A stretch of 6,150 nucleotides of DNA from JAENVT01 sp040006755 (GTDB lineage: Bacteria; Actinomycetota; Acidimicrobiia; Acidimicrobiales; Ilumatobacteraceae): assembly GCA_040006755.1 (NCBI GenBank), contig JBDTWJ010000186.1:1-6150 (forward strand), given 5' to 3'. Positions 1 to 6,081 of this stretch are shown piece by piece. Each line of letters starts with the position of its first letter. Position 1 is the first letter of the stretch. A model generated the notes under the pieces. That model did not search any database, was not told where the DNA came from, and was given only the letters and a program-made list of their open reading frames with translations. The translations under genes and the position numbers were made by a program.

Positions 1-176
1 ACGGGAACAGTCAACCACGACACCCCTTGATCGGTCCGGATTTGATTGCGGTTACGCCAGTCGCGGCGCGTGTACTGGACCTCGTCGTACAGGATGAACT
101 GATCGACCGATCGAATCATGTCGAAGTAGCCCTTCCACGGAAGGTAGTTCGACTGCGAGATCGCGACCCGTTTCAA
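1..176 (-). CDS. WbqC-family protein, N-terminal part (runs off the left edge)
   Basis: Read leftward from a TTG at 176, the frame stays open to the window edge and gives 58 residues beginning LKRVAISQSNYLPWKGYFDM, followed by IRSVDQFILYDEVQYTRRDW and then RNRNQIRT. The pattern 'ISQxNYxPWKGYFD…DEVQYT(K/R)RDWRNRNQI' is the hallmark N-terminus of the WbqC-like family found in O-antigen and other polysaccharide clusters. The biochemical role of the family is not established to my knowledge. The start is supported by a GAGG ribosome-binding site (complement of 183-186) six bases upstream. The TTG overlaps the TGA of the upstream aminotransferase gene (TTGA), so translation is probably coupled. 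An ATG at 180-178 is in another frame and cannot start this protein. WbqC genes commonly sit beside WecE-type aminotransferases, so a role in handling or modifying the amino sugar is a reasonable inference. The C-terminal part is outside the window. Confidence 0.88.
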   Translation of the reverse strand, partial: MKRVAISQSNYLPWKGYFDMIRSVDQFILYDEVQYTRRDWRNRNQIRTDQGVSWLTVP

Positions 177-1351
177 GCATTGCCTCGCTGGAAGAATCGC
201 AACAGCGCGCTACAAACGTACTCCTGGTCACTCTCGCTGAGGTCGAAGTACAGAGGCAAGCGGATCAGCCGGCCGCTGATGTCGTCGGAGACCGGGCATT
301 GGACGACGCGGTCGGTTGCCGCCATCCCACCCGGAGAGGAATGAAGCGGCACGAAGTGGAAAGTGGCGTTGACCCCTTCCGCAGCAAGGTGCCGCAGTAA
401 CTCATCACGTTCTGCTCGCGAGCGGAGGATCAGGTAATACATGTGCCAAGCCGGACTGCGGTCGGGCGGTACGACCGGGCAGCGAAATCCGAACTCATCT
501 TGCAACGGCCGCAGGATCGCGTCGTAGCGCTGAAACAGCCGACGACGAATGTCGAGCAGCGTCGTACGCTCCTCCAGCTGAGCCCACAGGTAGGCGGCGA
601 GCAGATCAGAAAGGCCGAACGACGAACCCGTGTCGACCCAGGTGTAGCGGTCAACGGCGCCGTTCAGGAACTGGCGGCGGTTGGTTCCCTTGTCGAGGAG
701 GACGTGAGCCCTCTCGACATCCGCTGCATCGTTCAAGACAAGAGCACCGCCCTCGCCGCACGTGAAATTCTTGGTCTCGTGGAAGCTCAGTGTCGACATC
801 CGCCCGAAGCTGCCCAGCAATCGCTCGCCGACCCGGCCAAAGAGTCCGTGGGCGTTGTCCTCGACGATGGCCGCCCTCCCTGCGACGACCCGTTCGATCT
901 CGACAATCTCGCAGCCCACACCGGCGTAGTGGACTGGCACAACCGCCCGCACAGAATCATCGAGAAGACACTCGACCGCGGCCGGGTCGATTCCGAGGGT
1001 CTCGGGTTCGATGTCCGCGAATCGTATTGTCGCGCCGGTTCGGGCGAACGCAAGCGCGGTGGTCACAAAGGTGAACGACGGCACGATCACGACATCGCCC
1101 GGCCCGACGTCGAGCAGAAGGGCTGACAGCTCGAGAGCATCGGTGCAGGAGGTCGTCAACAGCACATCAGCTGCCCCGAGCTCGTGCGCGAGCAAGCCGG
1201 CTACCCGTAGTGAGAACGGCCCACCGCTGGAGGCGTGGTTGCTCTCAATGGCCTGGGCGATGTAATCGAGCTCACGGCCGACGCGTGCGGGCCTGTTGAA
1301 TGGAATATGAGGGGTTTCCCCGCGGCTCGGAGCCAGCACGAGTTTCATCAT
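173..1351 (-). CDS. wecE: dTDP-4-amino-4,6-dideoxygalactose transaminase (WecE/RffA type)
   Basis: This is a PLP-dependent aminotransferase of the DegT/DnrJ/EryC1/StrS family. WecE converts dTDP-4-keto-6-deoxyglucose to dTDP-4-amino-4,6-dideoxygalactose (dTDP-Fuc4N) in the cytoplasm with glutamate as donor. The 392 residues follow E. coli WecE closely: IPFNRPARVGRELDY near 16-30, VLLTTSCTDALELSALLLD (63-81), PSFTFVTTALAF (91-102), VPVHYAGVGCE (138-148), EDNAHG (164-169), the catalytic-lysine motif SFHETKN (Lys194), EGGALVLND (200-208), DKGTNRRQF (220-228), YTWVDTGSS (236-244) and SDLLAAYLWAQLE (248-260). Compared with E. coli, EDAAQG is replaced by EDNAHG. Homologues usually start at IPFN, so this one has about 15 extra residues. 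Two tandem ATGs open the frame, GTG at residue 5 is an alternative, and none has a clear Shine-Dalgarno sequence. The gene lies 229 bp downstream of the methyltransferase and overlaps the WbqC gene by 4 bp. Substrate specificity is inferred from the family match. Confidence 0.9.
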   Translation of the reverse strand: MMKLVLAPSRGETPHIPFNRPARVGRELDYIAQAIESNHASSGGPFSLRVAGLLAHELGAADVLLTTSCTDALELSALLLDVGPGDVVIVPSFTFVTTALAFARTGATIRFADIEPETLGIDPAAVECLLDDSVRAVVPVHYAGVGCEIVEIERVVAGRAAIVEDNAHGLFGRVGERLLGSFGRMSTLSFHETKNFTCGEGGALVLNDAADVERAHVLLDKGTNRRQFLNGAVDRYTWVDTGSSFGLSDLLAAYLWAQLEERTTLLDIRRRLFQRYDAILRPLQDEFGFRCPVVPPDRSPAWHMYYLILRSRAERDELLRHLAAEGVNATFHFVPLHSSPGGMAATDRVVQCPVSDDISGRLIRLPLYFDLSESDQEYVCSALLRFFQRGNA

Positions 1352-1580
1352 GCCAGGTAGCCACGTGCTTGGGTTGGACGCGCGCGTCTATCCGGGGAGA
1401 GCCTGCGTCAAGCGGCGGATCGAACGACGTATGACCTCCGACTAAACTGCGAAGATGCCCTGCTGGCGATACCCCCTGCAAGTTACGCGCGTACAGGCGT
1501 GGAGCAGCATGCTCGCTCGTCTCCAATGTCTGCCGCGAACGCAACCCGTCCAGCTGTTCGCCTCTGGATGGGTGCATACC
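1352..1580. other. Intergenic stretch between methyltransferase and wecE
   Basis: These 229 bp show no convincing coding sequence; the short open frames here lack ribosome-binding sites and recognisable motifs. Leftward of position 1411 there is a weak promoter-like pair for wecE, TTGACG (complement of 1406-1411) and TAGACG (complement of 1385-1390). Their 15-bp spacing is short and the -10 lacks the final T. Two CG-rich palindromes lie here: GACGCGCGCGTC (1377-1388), just downstream of that -10, and TACGCGCGTA (1484-1493). A small hairpin, GAGCA-GCA-TGCTC (1502-1514), has no T-run, so no intrinsic terminator is evident after the methyltransferase. Confidence 0.4.
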
Positions 1581-2222
1581 TCAGCCCTGGTTGGCTGTCG
1601 CCATCAGTACGTTGTTCCAATGGGGTCGCGAATGGCTGACGAGTAGCGGAGCGCCGTTGGCACGGAACACATCGGTGAACACGGCGTGGAGTTCGTCCTC
1701 CGTGTAGAACTGCACGCCCTTGTCGCCGCTGACATAGCGATCCGACGTATAGGCCGCGAGATGGGCGATGTTGCGCCGACGGACCCACTCCTTCACCACA
1801 ATGATCCCGTTGGGCACGACGAGCTCACGGCAAGACTCGAGGAACGGAACGCGATCGGTCGGGGGGATGTGATGCAACACGTCAGAAACGATCACGAGAT
1901 CGAATCGCTTTCCTTCGGCCACCGCGTCGGCGACCGCGATCTGGCGAAACACCACATTTTGGTTTCGTCCGGTGTAGCCGTGCCCAGGGTTCGCCGCGAT
2001 GTCGATACCCAGCGCCGAGGCATCGGGTGACAACCGGTCCATCACTCGCGACAGCAAGGCACCTTCGCCACAACCGACTTCGATCACGCTGCTGAACGAG
2101 CCGAGCCCGGCGATGGTCGACGCTACGGAATTGAGATCGACGAACAGGCTCCGGTACCGATCGCTGACAGCTCGTTCGAGGCGCGGGCCCAACAAGCGAC
2201 GGACAGTGGAACCGATGCTCAC
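1581..2222 (-). CDS. Class I SAM-dependent methyltransferase
   Basis: This is a 213-residue cytoplasmic protein with the Rossmann methyltransferase fold. Motif I is VIEVGCGEG (46-54), which binds S-adenosylmethionine. The acidic residue after strand 2 is Asp74 in LGID. Motif II/III is FDLVIVSDVLHHIP (107-120), and the strand after it is VPNGIIVVKEW (136-146). The VLHHIP signature places it in the Methyltransf_11/25-like group of small-molecule methyltransferases. The acceptor is not visible; neighbouring sugar genes suggest a nucleotide sugar, glycan or lipid carrier, as an inference. The start is GTG at 2222: no other start codon lies in frame between it and an upstream TAG (2264-2262), and the first internal ATG is residue 61, beyond motif I. 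A weak GGA lies nine bases upstream. It is the first gene of the leftward block, reading away from a divergent promoter. Confidence 0.85.
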   Translation of the reverse strand: MSIGSTVRRLLGPRLERAVSDRYRSLFVDLNSVASTIAGLGSFSSVIEVGCGEGALLSRVMDRLSPDASALGIDIAANPGHGYTGRNQNVVFRQIAVADAVAEGKRFDLVIVSDVLHHIPPTDRVPFLESCRELVVPNGIIVVKEWVRRRNIAHLAAYTSDRYVSGDKGVQFYTEDELHAVFTDVFRANGAPLLVSHSRPHWNNVLMATANQG

Positions 2223-2258
2223 AGCGGATCCGATTCGTTCCCGCTTGACATCGCAGCG

Positions 2259-2264
2259 AGTCTA
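2259..2264 (-). promoter_or_regulatory. Putative -10 element for the leftward operon
   Basis: TAGACT on the minus strand fits the actinobacterial TANNNT -10 pattern and lies 36 bases upstream of the GTG start of the methyltransferase, allowing a 5' leader of about 30 bases. No good -35 is visible at 16-18 bp. It is part of an 8-bp sequence, CTAGACTC, that recurs in inverted orientation in front of the rightward gene. Confidence 0.4.
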
Positions 2265-2311
2265 GCCACGGCCGGTTTCGGGGCGACGTGGGCGCTTCAG
2301 TAGCCAACTTC

Positions 2312-2317
2312 TAGACT
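2312..2317 (+). promoter_or_regulatory. Putative -10 element for the secreted-protein gene, implying a leaderless transcript
   Basis: TAGACT lies with its last base eight bases before the ATG at 2326. Transcription starting about seven bases after the -10 would begin at or within two bases of the start codon. No Shine-Dalgarno sequence precedes this ATG (the intervening bases are CCCTCGTA), which agrees with leaderless translation, common in actinobacteria. No clear -35 is seen. The element is the inverted partner of the minus-strand TAGACT at 2264-2259. Confidence 0.45.
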
Positions 2318-2325
2318 CCCTCGTA

Positions 2326-4386
2326 ATGTCGAAACGAACCGCATGCTCAACCGCGCTCGTGTTCACCCTCTTGGTCGGAGCCGTGGCACTGCATACGGCG
2401 ACACCTGTCAGGGCAGCTGACCCCCCGACTCCGCCCCAGACGGTTGACACGTGGGCATGGTGCGGCGTGAATCCAGACTCGCCCGTCGCCGCTACGGCGG
2501 TCCGTGCCATGGCCCAAGCGGGTGGCATCGACGCAACGTTCGGCCCGTGCAACATCCCTAACTCCGAATACACACCAGTCGACCCGAAGAACCGGTACGT
2601 CGCACCCGACGTGTACATGCGGCTCGTCCAACTCAACGCCACCGTCGGGATGAAGACTGTCGTCTACGACGCTCGTCTGTACAACCCGAGTGCCGCAGTC
2701 CGCGATCCCGCCATTGCGTTTTGGATGCCCATGAAAGCCAACATCGCTGCTTGGGATCTCGGTGACGAGTACAACCCCAACGACACCGGGCCCGGTGGTC
2801 AATGGACCGTCCTGAAGCAGCGGTGGTCGACCATGCGCACATTCGTGGAACCGGCCACCGGCGTGCCGCCTTTCGCCAACTTCCTACCCACGGCACTCGA
2901 CAAGGCGCTCACCGATCTTCCTGGTGTCGAACGACTGCTGTCGTTCGCGATCTACGGGGGCGACAACGGCGCAAGCGTCGCTCAGCAATTCAAATCACGG
3001 GCCACATTGATGTGCGCCGTCAACGAGCTCGATCACAACGGATTGGTCTCGACGCCGGCAAAGATCCGCAGCGACATGGAGGGTCTGAAGCAGGCCGGTT
3101 GCGACCAGATCCTGGTCTTCGGTGGATATCCGGTGTACGACAACAACGGCTTCTTCGCCGATTCATCGGTCGTCGACCTGACGGGGCAACCCACCAACAG
3201 AGCCCCTGCCACTCAGGAGGGGTCAGGCCACTCGTCACTGATCCCGCTAGCTCCCGTTCGATTGCTCGAGACCCGTACCGGACCTGGTCTCGGAACTGTC
3301 GACGGAGGCTTCCTCGGACAGGGAATCACACAGCCCGACAGCGTCCTCCCACTCGGCATCATCGGGCGCGTAGACATGCCTTCGTGGGCACGGTCGGTGC
3401 TGCTGAACGTGACGGTCACCGGGGCACTCGGAGCCGGCTACCTCACCGTGTATCCGTGCGGTGGGACCCGACCGACATCGTCGAACCTCAACTACGAAGC
3501 CGGCACGACCCGAGCGGTCGCTGTTGTCGCCCAAGTCAGCAGCACCGACGGCACCGTATGCATCTACACGCAGACACCCACACAAGTCGTCGTCGATCTC
3601 ACCGGCTTCTACTCGTTCGGAGCCAGCTTCAGCGGCATCCAACCAGCCCGACTGCTCGACAGCCGCATCGGCCCAGAGTTCACCACGATCGACAACCAAT
3701 CGGCGGGTGTCGGTCGACGGCTGGGCGGCGATGTCACCGAAGTGAAAGTCGCCGGACGCGGCGGTGTACCTGCCGACGCCAAGGCCGTCGCCGTCAACGT
3801 GACCGCGATCAACCCGGCGGCCCAAGGTTTCGCCACCGTCTTCCCGTGCGGCGAGGCGGTGCCGCTCGCATCGACGCTCAACTTCAGCGCTGGCACCATC
3901 GTTCCCAACGCGGCGATGGTCAAGGTGGGCGCCAACGGGTCGGTGTGCATCTTCTCCAACGTCGACACCGACCTCATCCTCGACGTGAACGGCTACGACG
4001 CCGCAACCGCTGTGGTGCGGTTCCTGGATCCAACACGTGTGCTGGAAACGCGTCCCGGCCTGAGAACCGCCGACCACTTGCTGGAGGGCGGAGGGTTGCG
4101 TCCGGCCGACTCGGTGATCGAACTGCCCATCGGCGGTCGCGTCGGTGTGCCAACCGCGATTCGAGCCGTCGTGCTCAACATCACCGTGACCGAAGCGACC
4201 GGTACGGGTTTCGTGACCGTGTATCCATGCAGTGCCACGCGACCAGTTGCCTCGACGCTCAACTATGGAGTCGGCACAACGGTCGCCAACCTTGCTGTCG
4301 CCACCACGACCGCCGACGGCAAGGTCTGCATCTACACCCAGCGACCTACCCACCTGGTGGTCGACCTCAGCGGCTACCACACCTGA
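2326..4386 (+). CDS. Secreted protein: unrecognised N-terminal domain plus three C-terminal beta-rich repeats
   Basis: This 686-residue protein starts with a signal peptide (basic MSKR, hydrophobic ALVFTLLVGAVAL, then a TPVRA-AD cleavage site near residue 30), so it should be exported. Residues about 41-290 form a domain I cannot name. It contains four cysteines (46, 75, 230, 259), IAAWDLGDEYNP (140-151) and QILVFGGYPVYD (261-272). The acidic WDLGDE motif between predicted strands resembles a TIM-barrel glycoside hydrolase, but this is only a suggestion. After a short linker come three repeats of about 120 residues (308-430, 438-558, 567-686). Each has a start like RLL(E/D)(T/S)R, a central (V/I)xGRxxxP…AVxLNVT core, YPCG, and VCIY…T…VVDLxGY at the end. 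Each keeps one Cys pair (378/412, 508/541, 635/668) that could form a disulfide. Such repeats occur in many actinobacterial exported proteins. No anchor, LPXTG motif or transmembrane C-terminus is seen. The 3' end is duplicated downstream of the next gene. Confidence 0.85.
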   Translation: MSKRTACSTALVFTLLVGAVALHTATPVRAADPPTPPQTVDTWAWCGVNPDSPVAATAVRAMAQAGGIDATFGPCNIPNSEYTPVDPKNRYVAPDVYMRLVQLNATVGMKTVVYDARLYNPSAAVRDPAIAFWMPMKANIAAWDLGDEYNPNDTGPGGQWTVLKQRWSTMRTFVEPATGVPPFANFLPTALDKALTDLPGVERLLSFAIYGGDNGASVAQQFKSRATLMCAVNELDHNGLVSTPAKIRSDMEGLKQAGCDQILVFGGYPVYDNNGFFADSSVVDLTGQPTNRAPATQEGSGHSSLIPLAPVRLLETRTGPGLGTVDGGFLGQGITQPDSVLPLGIIGRVDMPSWARSVLLNVTVTGALGAGYLTVYPCGGTRPTSSNLNYEAGTTRAVAVVAQVSSTDGTVCIYTQTPTQVVVDLTGFYSFGASFSGIQPARLLDSRIGPEFTTIDNQSAGVGRRLGGDVTEVKVAGRGGVPADAKAVAVNVTAINPAAQGFATVFPCGEAVPLASTLNFSAGTIVPNAAMVKVGANGSVCIFSNVDTDLILDVNGYDAATAVVRFLDPTRVLETRPGLRTADHLLEGGGLRPADSVIELPIGGRVGVPTAIRAVVLNITVTEATGTGFVTVYPCSATRPVASTLNYGVGTTVANLAVATTTADGKVCIYTQRPTHLVVDLSGYHT
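3247..4383 (+). repeat. Three tandem ~120-residue protein repeats within the secreted protein
   Basis: The units lie at about 3247-3615, 3637-3999 and 4024-4383. Protein alignment by eye shows shared landmarks (RLLETR/RLLDSR/RVLETR; LLNVTV/AVNVTA/VLNITV; TVYPCG/TVFPCG/TVYPCS; SSNLNY/ASTLNF/ASTLNY; VCIYTQ/VCIFSN/VCIYTQ; VVDLTG/ILDVNG/VVDLSG). The second unit is the most divergent. At DNA level the units are well diverged from one another, unlike the near-identical copy of the third unit at 5755-6129, so the internal repetition is much older than that duplication. Confidence 0.85.
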
Positions 4387-4434
4387 TCTGTCAGATTCAG
4401 CAGGCCTCTGCGGTCTGTGTCAGCACATAGAACG
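4060..4434 (+). repeat. Long direct repeat, copy A (375 bp)
   Basis: This segment recurs at 5755-6129, offset 1695 bp, with a single difference (C at 4068, G at 5763; ACC/ACG, both Thr). It covers codons 579-686 and the stop of the secreted-protein gene plus the next 48 bp. The flanks differ immediately outside (4059 C against 5754 T; 4435 G against 6130 A). The near-left boundary carries AGAACC (4063-4068) and the right boundary AGAACG (4429-4434). No inverted terminal repeats, transposase or insertion-sequence signature is present. Confidence 0.97.
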
Positions 4435-4492
4435 GCCATCGTCTCACTAACCTTGCTGCGTCCGACGAATCGCTGGTTAGCTTGGAGAATCT
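4387..4492 (+). other. Spacer between secreted-protein gene and dehydrogenase gene
   Basis: The first 48 bp belong to the direct repeat. The spacer holds imperfect small inverted repeats (ATCTG-T-CAGAT at 4386-4396; GCAG-GCCT-CTGC near 4399-4410) without a T-run, so no convincing intrinsic terminator is visible. A perfect 6-bp inverted pair, CTAACC (4447-4452) and GGTTAG (4475-4480), separated by 22 bp, lies just before the ribosome-binding site of the next gene and could be an operator or a chance match. I see no good -35/-10 pair, so the dehydrogenase may be co-transcribed with the upstream gene. Confidence 0.35.
4484..4488 (+). promoter_or_regulatory. Ribosome-binding site of the dehydrogenase gene
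   Basis: GGAGA ends four bases before the ATG at 4493 (GGAG itself leaves five bases). This is a well-placed Shine-Dalgarno sequence that fixes the start, and it contrasts with the secreted-protein gene, which has none. Confidence 0.75.
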
Positions 4493-5758
4493 ATGTCCGT
4501 ACCACAACGCGTTGCCGTCCTTGGCCAAGGCTATGTCGGCCTGCCCGTGGCATTGCGTGCGGTCGAAGTCGGCTTTGACGTCGTCGGGTTCGACGTCGAC
4601 AGTGAACGGATCGGGCTCCTTTGTGCTGCTTCGTCTTTCATCGATGACGTCAGTGACGACGACCTGCGTCAAGCGCTGGCGACTGGGCGCTTTCACCCTT
4701 CTGCGGACTCAGCCGACCTTGCCGACTTCGACATTGCGGTCATATCCGTTCCGACCCCGTTGCGGGACGGTGCTCCAGATCTCCGCTACATCGAGTCCGC
4801 CGCGGACCTCCTCTCTCCGTATGTCCGCGTTGGAAGTTGCATCATCCTGGAATCCACCACCTACCCAGGGACTACGGAGGAAATTGTCGTACCGCGCCTC
4901 GAGTCGGCCTCGGGGCTACGGGCTGGAGAAGACTTCCTCGTCGGATACAGCCCGGAGCGCATCGACCCGAGCAACGAGAAGTGGACCTTTCGCAACACCC
5001 CGAAGATCGTGTCCGGAATCAACGACGCTTCGCTCAAGGTCGTTGACAACTTCTTCTCGGCACTGGTCGACCGCACGGTCCCTGTGCCCGGTCTCAAGGA
5101 AGCGGAACTCGCCAAGCTGCTCGAAAACACCTTCCGTCACGTCAACATTGCGCTCGTCAACGAACTGGCGATGTACGCGAACGAGCTCGACATCGATGTC
5201 TGGTCGGTCATCGAAGCGGCCGCGACGAAGCCGTTCGGATTCATGAAGTTCACGCCGGGGCCCGGCGTCGGTGGTCACTGCCTGCCGATCGATCCGTCGT
5301 ACCTTTCGTGGCAGGTGCGACGCTCGCTCGGTCATGCGTTCCGATTCGTCGAGTTGGCCAACGACGTCAACGAACACATGCCCGACTACGTCGTCCGGCG
5401 GGTCGGTGCCAAGTTGAACGTCGCCGGACGAGCGGTCAATGGGGCTCGGGTTCTGGTGCTCGGCCTGGCATATAAGAAGAACTCGCGTGATGCTCGCGAA
5501 TCTCCCGCCATCGGAGTGGTCGAACGCCTACTGGCCATTGGAGCCAACGTCCGAGCAGCCGATCCCCTCGTCGACAAGCGATACGTGCCAACAGGAGCAG
5601 AGTACGTCGTAGCCGATGCGGATGAGCTGGCTGCCGCCGATCTTGTCTTGGTGCTGACTGACCACGACGCGTTCGACTGGTCGGCAATCACCGCGGTGGA
5701 TGTAAAGGTTCTCGACACTCGCAATCGTCTGGCCGGCACCGCGGCGGAGGTTATCTGA
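4493..5758 (+). CDS. Nucleotide-sugar 6-dehydrogenase (WbpA-like, UDP-GlcNAc/UDP-glucose dehydrogenase family)
   Basis: This 421-residue cytoplasmic enzyme oxidises C6 of a UDP-sugar to a uronic acid with two NAD+. The N-terminal Rossmann motif is VAVLGQGYVGLP (7-18), with Asp34 after strand 2 (VVGFDVDSERI). Other landmarks are ISVPTPL (84-90), ESTTYPGTTEE (120-130), GYSPERIDP (151-159), the central-domain ELAKLLENTFRHVNIALVNE (205-224, conserved Lys208), GPGVGGHCLPIDP (256-268) with catalytic Cys263, and a C-terminal domain with GLAYKKNSRDARESPA (324-339) and LDTRN. The SPERIDP and FGFMKFTPGPGVGGHCLPIDP-type sequences resemble WbpA/UDP-N-acetylhexosamine dehydrogenases more than WecC or classical Ugd, so UDP-GlcNAc is the favoured but unproven substrate. 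Length is close to the family norm, and all key residues are present. The gene is bracketed by the 375-bp direct repeat; its TGA (5756-5758) lies at the junction with copy B. Confidence 0.9.
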   Translation: MSVPQRVAVLGQGYVGLPVALRAVEVGFDVVGFDVDSERIGLLCAASSFIDDVSDDDLRQALATGRFHPSADSADLADFDIAVISVPTPLRDGAPDLRYIESAADLLSPYVRVGSCIILESTTYPGTTEEIVVPRLESASGLRAGEDFLVGYSPERIDPSNEKWTFRNTPKIVSGINDASLKVVDNFFSALVDRTVPVPGLKEAELAKLLENTFRHVNIALVNELAMYANELDIDVWSVIEAAATKPFGFMKFTPGPGVGGHCLPIDPSYLSWQVRRSLGHAFRFVELANDVNEHMPDYVVRRVGAKLNVAGRAVNGARVLVLGLAYKKNSRDARESPAIGVVERLLAIGANVRAADPLVDKRYVPTGAEYVVADADELAAADLVLVLTDHDAFDWSAITAVDVKVLDTRNRLAGTAAEVI

Positions 5759-6081
5759 GAACGGCCGACCACTTGCTGGAGGGCGGAGGGTTGCGTCCGG
5801 CCGACTCGGTGATCGAACTGCCCATCGGCGGTCGCGTCGGTGTGCCAACCGCGATTCGAGCCGTCGTGCTCAACATCACCGTGACCGAAGCGACCGGTAC
5901 GGGTTTCGTGACCGTGTATCCATGCAGTGCCACGCGACCAGTTGCCTCGACGCTCAACTATGGAGTCGGCACAACGGTCGCCAACCTTGCTGTCGCCACC
6001 ACGACCGCCGACGGCAAGGTCTGCATCTACACCCAGCGACCTACCCACCTGGTGGTCGACCTCAGCGGCTACCACACCTGA
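5755..6081 (+). pseudogene. Headless 3' fragment of the secreted-protein gene
   Basis: The fragment reproduces codons 579-686 and the stop codon of the secreted protein: most of its third repeat without the RVLETR start of that unit. It lacks a signal peptide and the rest of the protein, and it is in a different frame from the dehydrogenase, so it is not a fusion. The first possible start is a TTG (5773) inside what is Leu585 of the parent, without a Shine-Dalgarno sequence, so expression as a 102-residue protein is unlikely. It is undamaged by frameshift or stop, consistent with a recent origin. Confidence 0.8.

Noticed and set aside
443..1126. A 227-codon + strand open frame opposite wecE
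   Set aside because: It has no recognisable motifs, and the opposite strand encodes a full WecE-type enzyme with all catalytic motifs.
1377..1388. GACGCGCGCGTC palindrome as an operator
   Set aside because: A CG-dinucleotide run is automatically palindromic and common in high-GC DNA. It is recorded only in the intergenic description.
3247..4380. A 377-codon open frame on the - strand opposite the repeats, with a similar frame opposite copy B
   Set aside because: It is the antisense shadow of the repeat region. The near-identical protein opposite copy B arises only from the DNA duplication.
4386..4410. An intrinsic terminator after the secreted-protein gene
   Set aside because: The stems are short or have a one-base centre, and no T-run follows.
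2802..4430. A 542-codon open frame on the + strand overlapping the secreted-protein gene
   Set aside because: It is extremely rich in Arg, His and Pro, as expected for an out-of-frame reading of high-GC coding DNA. The overlapping frame has a signal peptide and conserved repeats.
4429..4437. AGAACGGCC as an integron attC-like core
   Set aside because: Neither strand fits the GTTRRRY/RYYYAAC core, and no attC hairpin architecture or integrase is present.
5773..6081. A 102-residue gene starting at TTG after the dehydrogenase
   Set aside because: The start codon is an internal Leu codon of the duplicated repeat, with no ribosome-binding site and no signal peptide. It is better described as a gene fragment.
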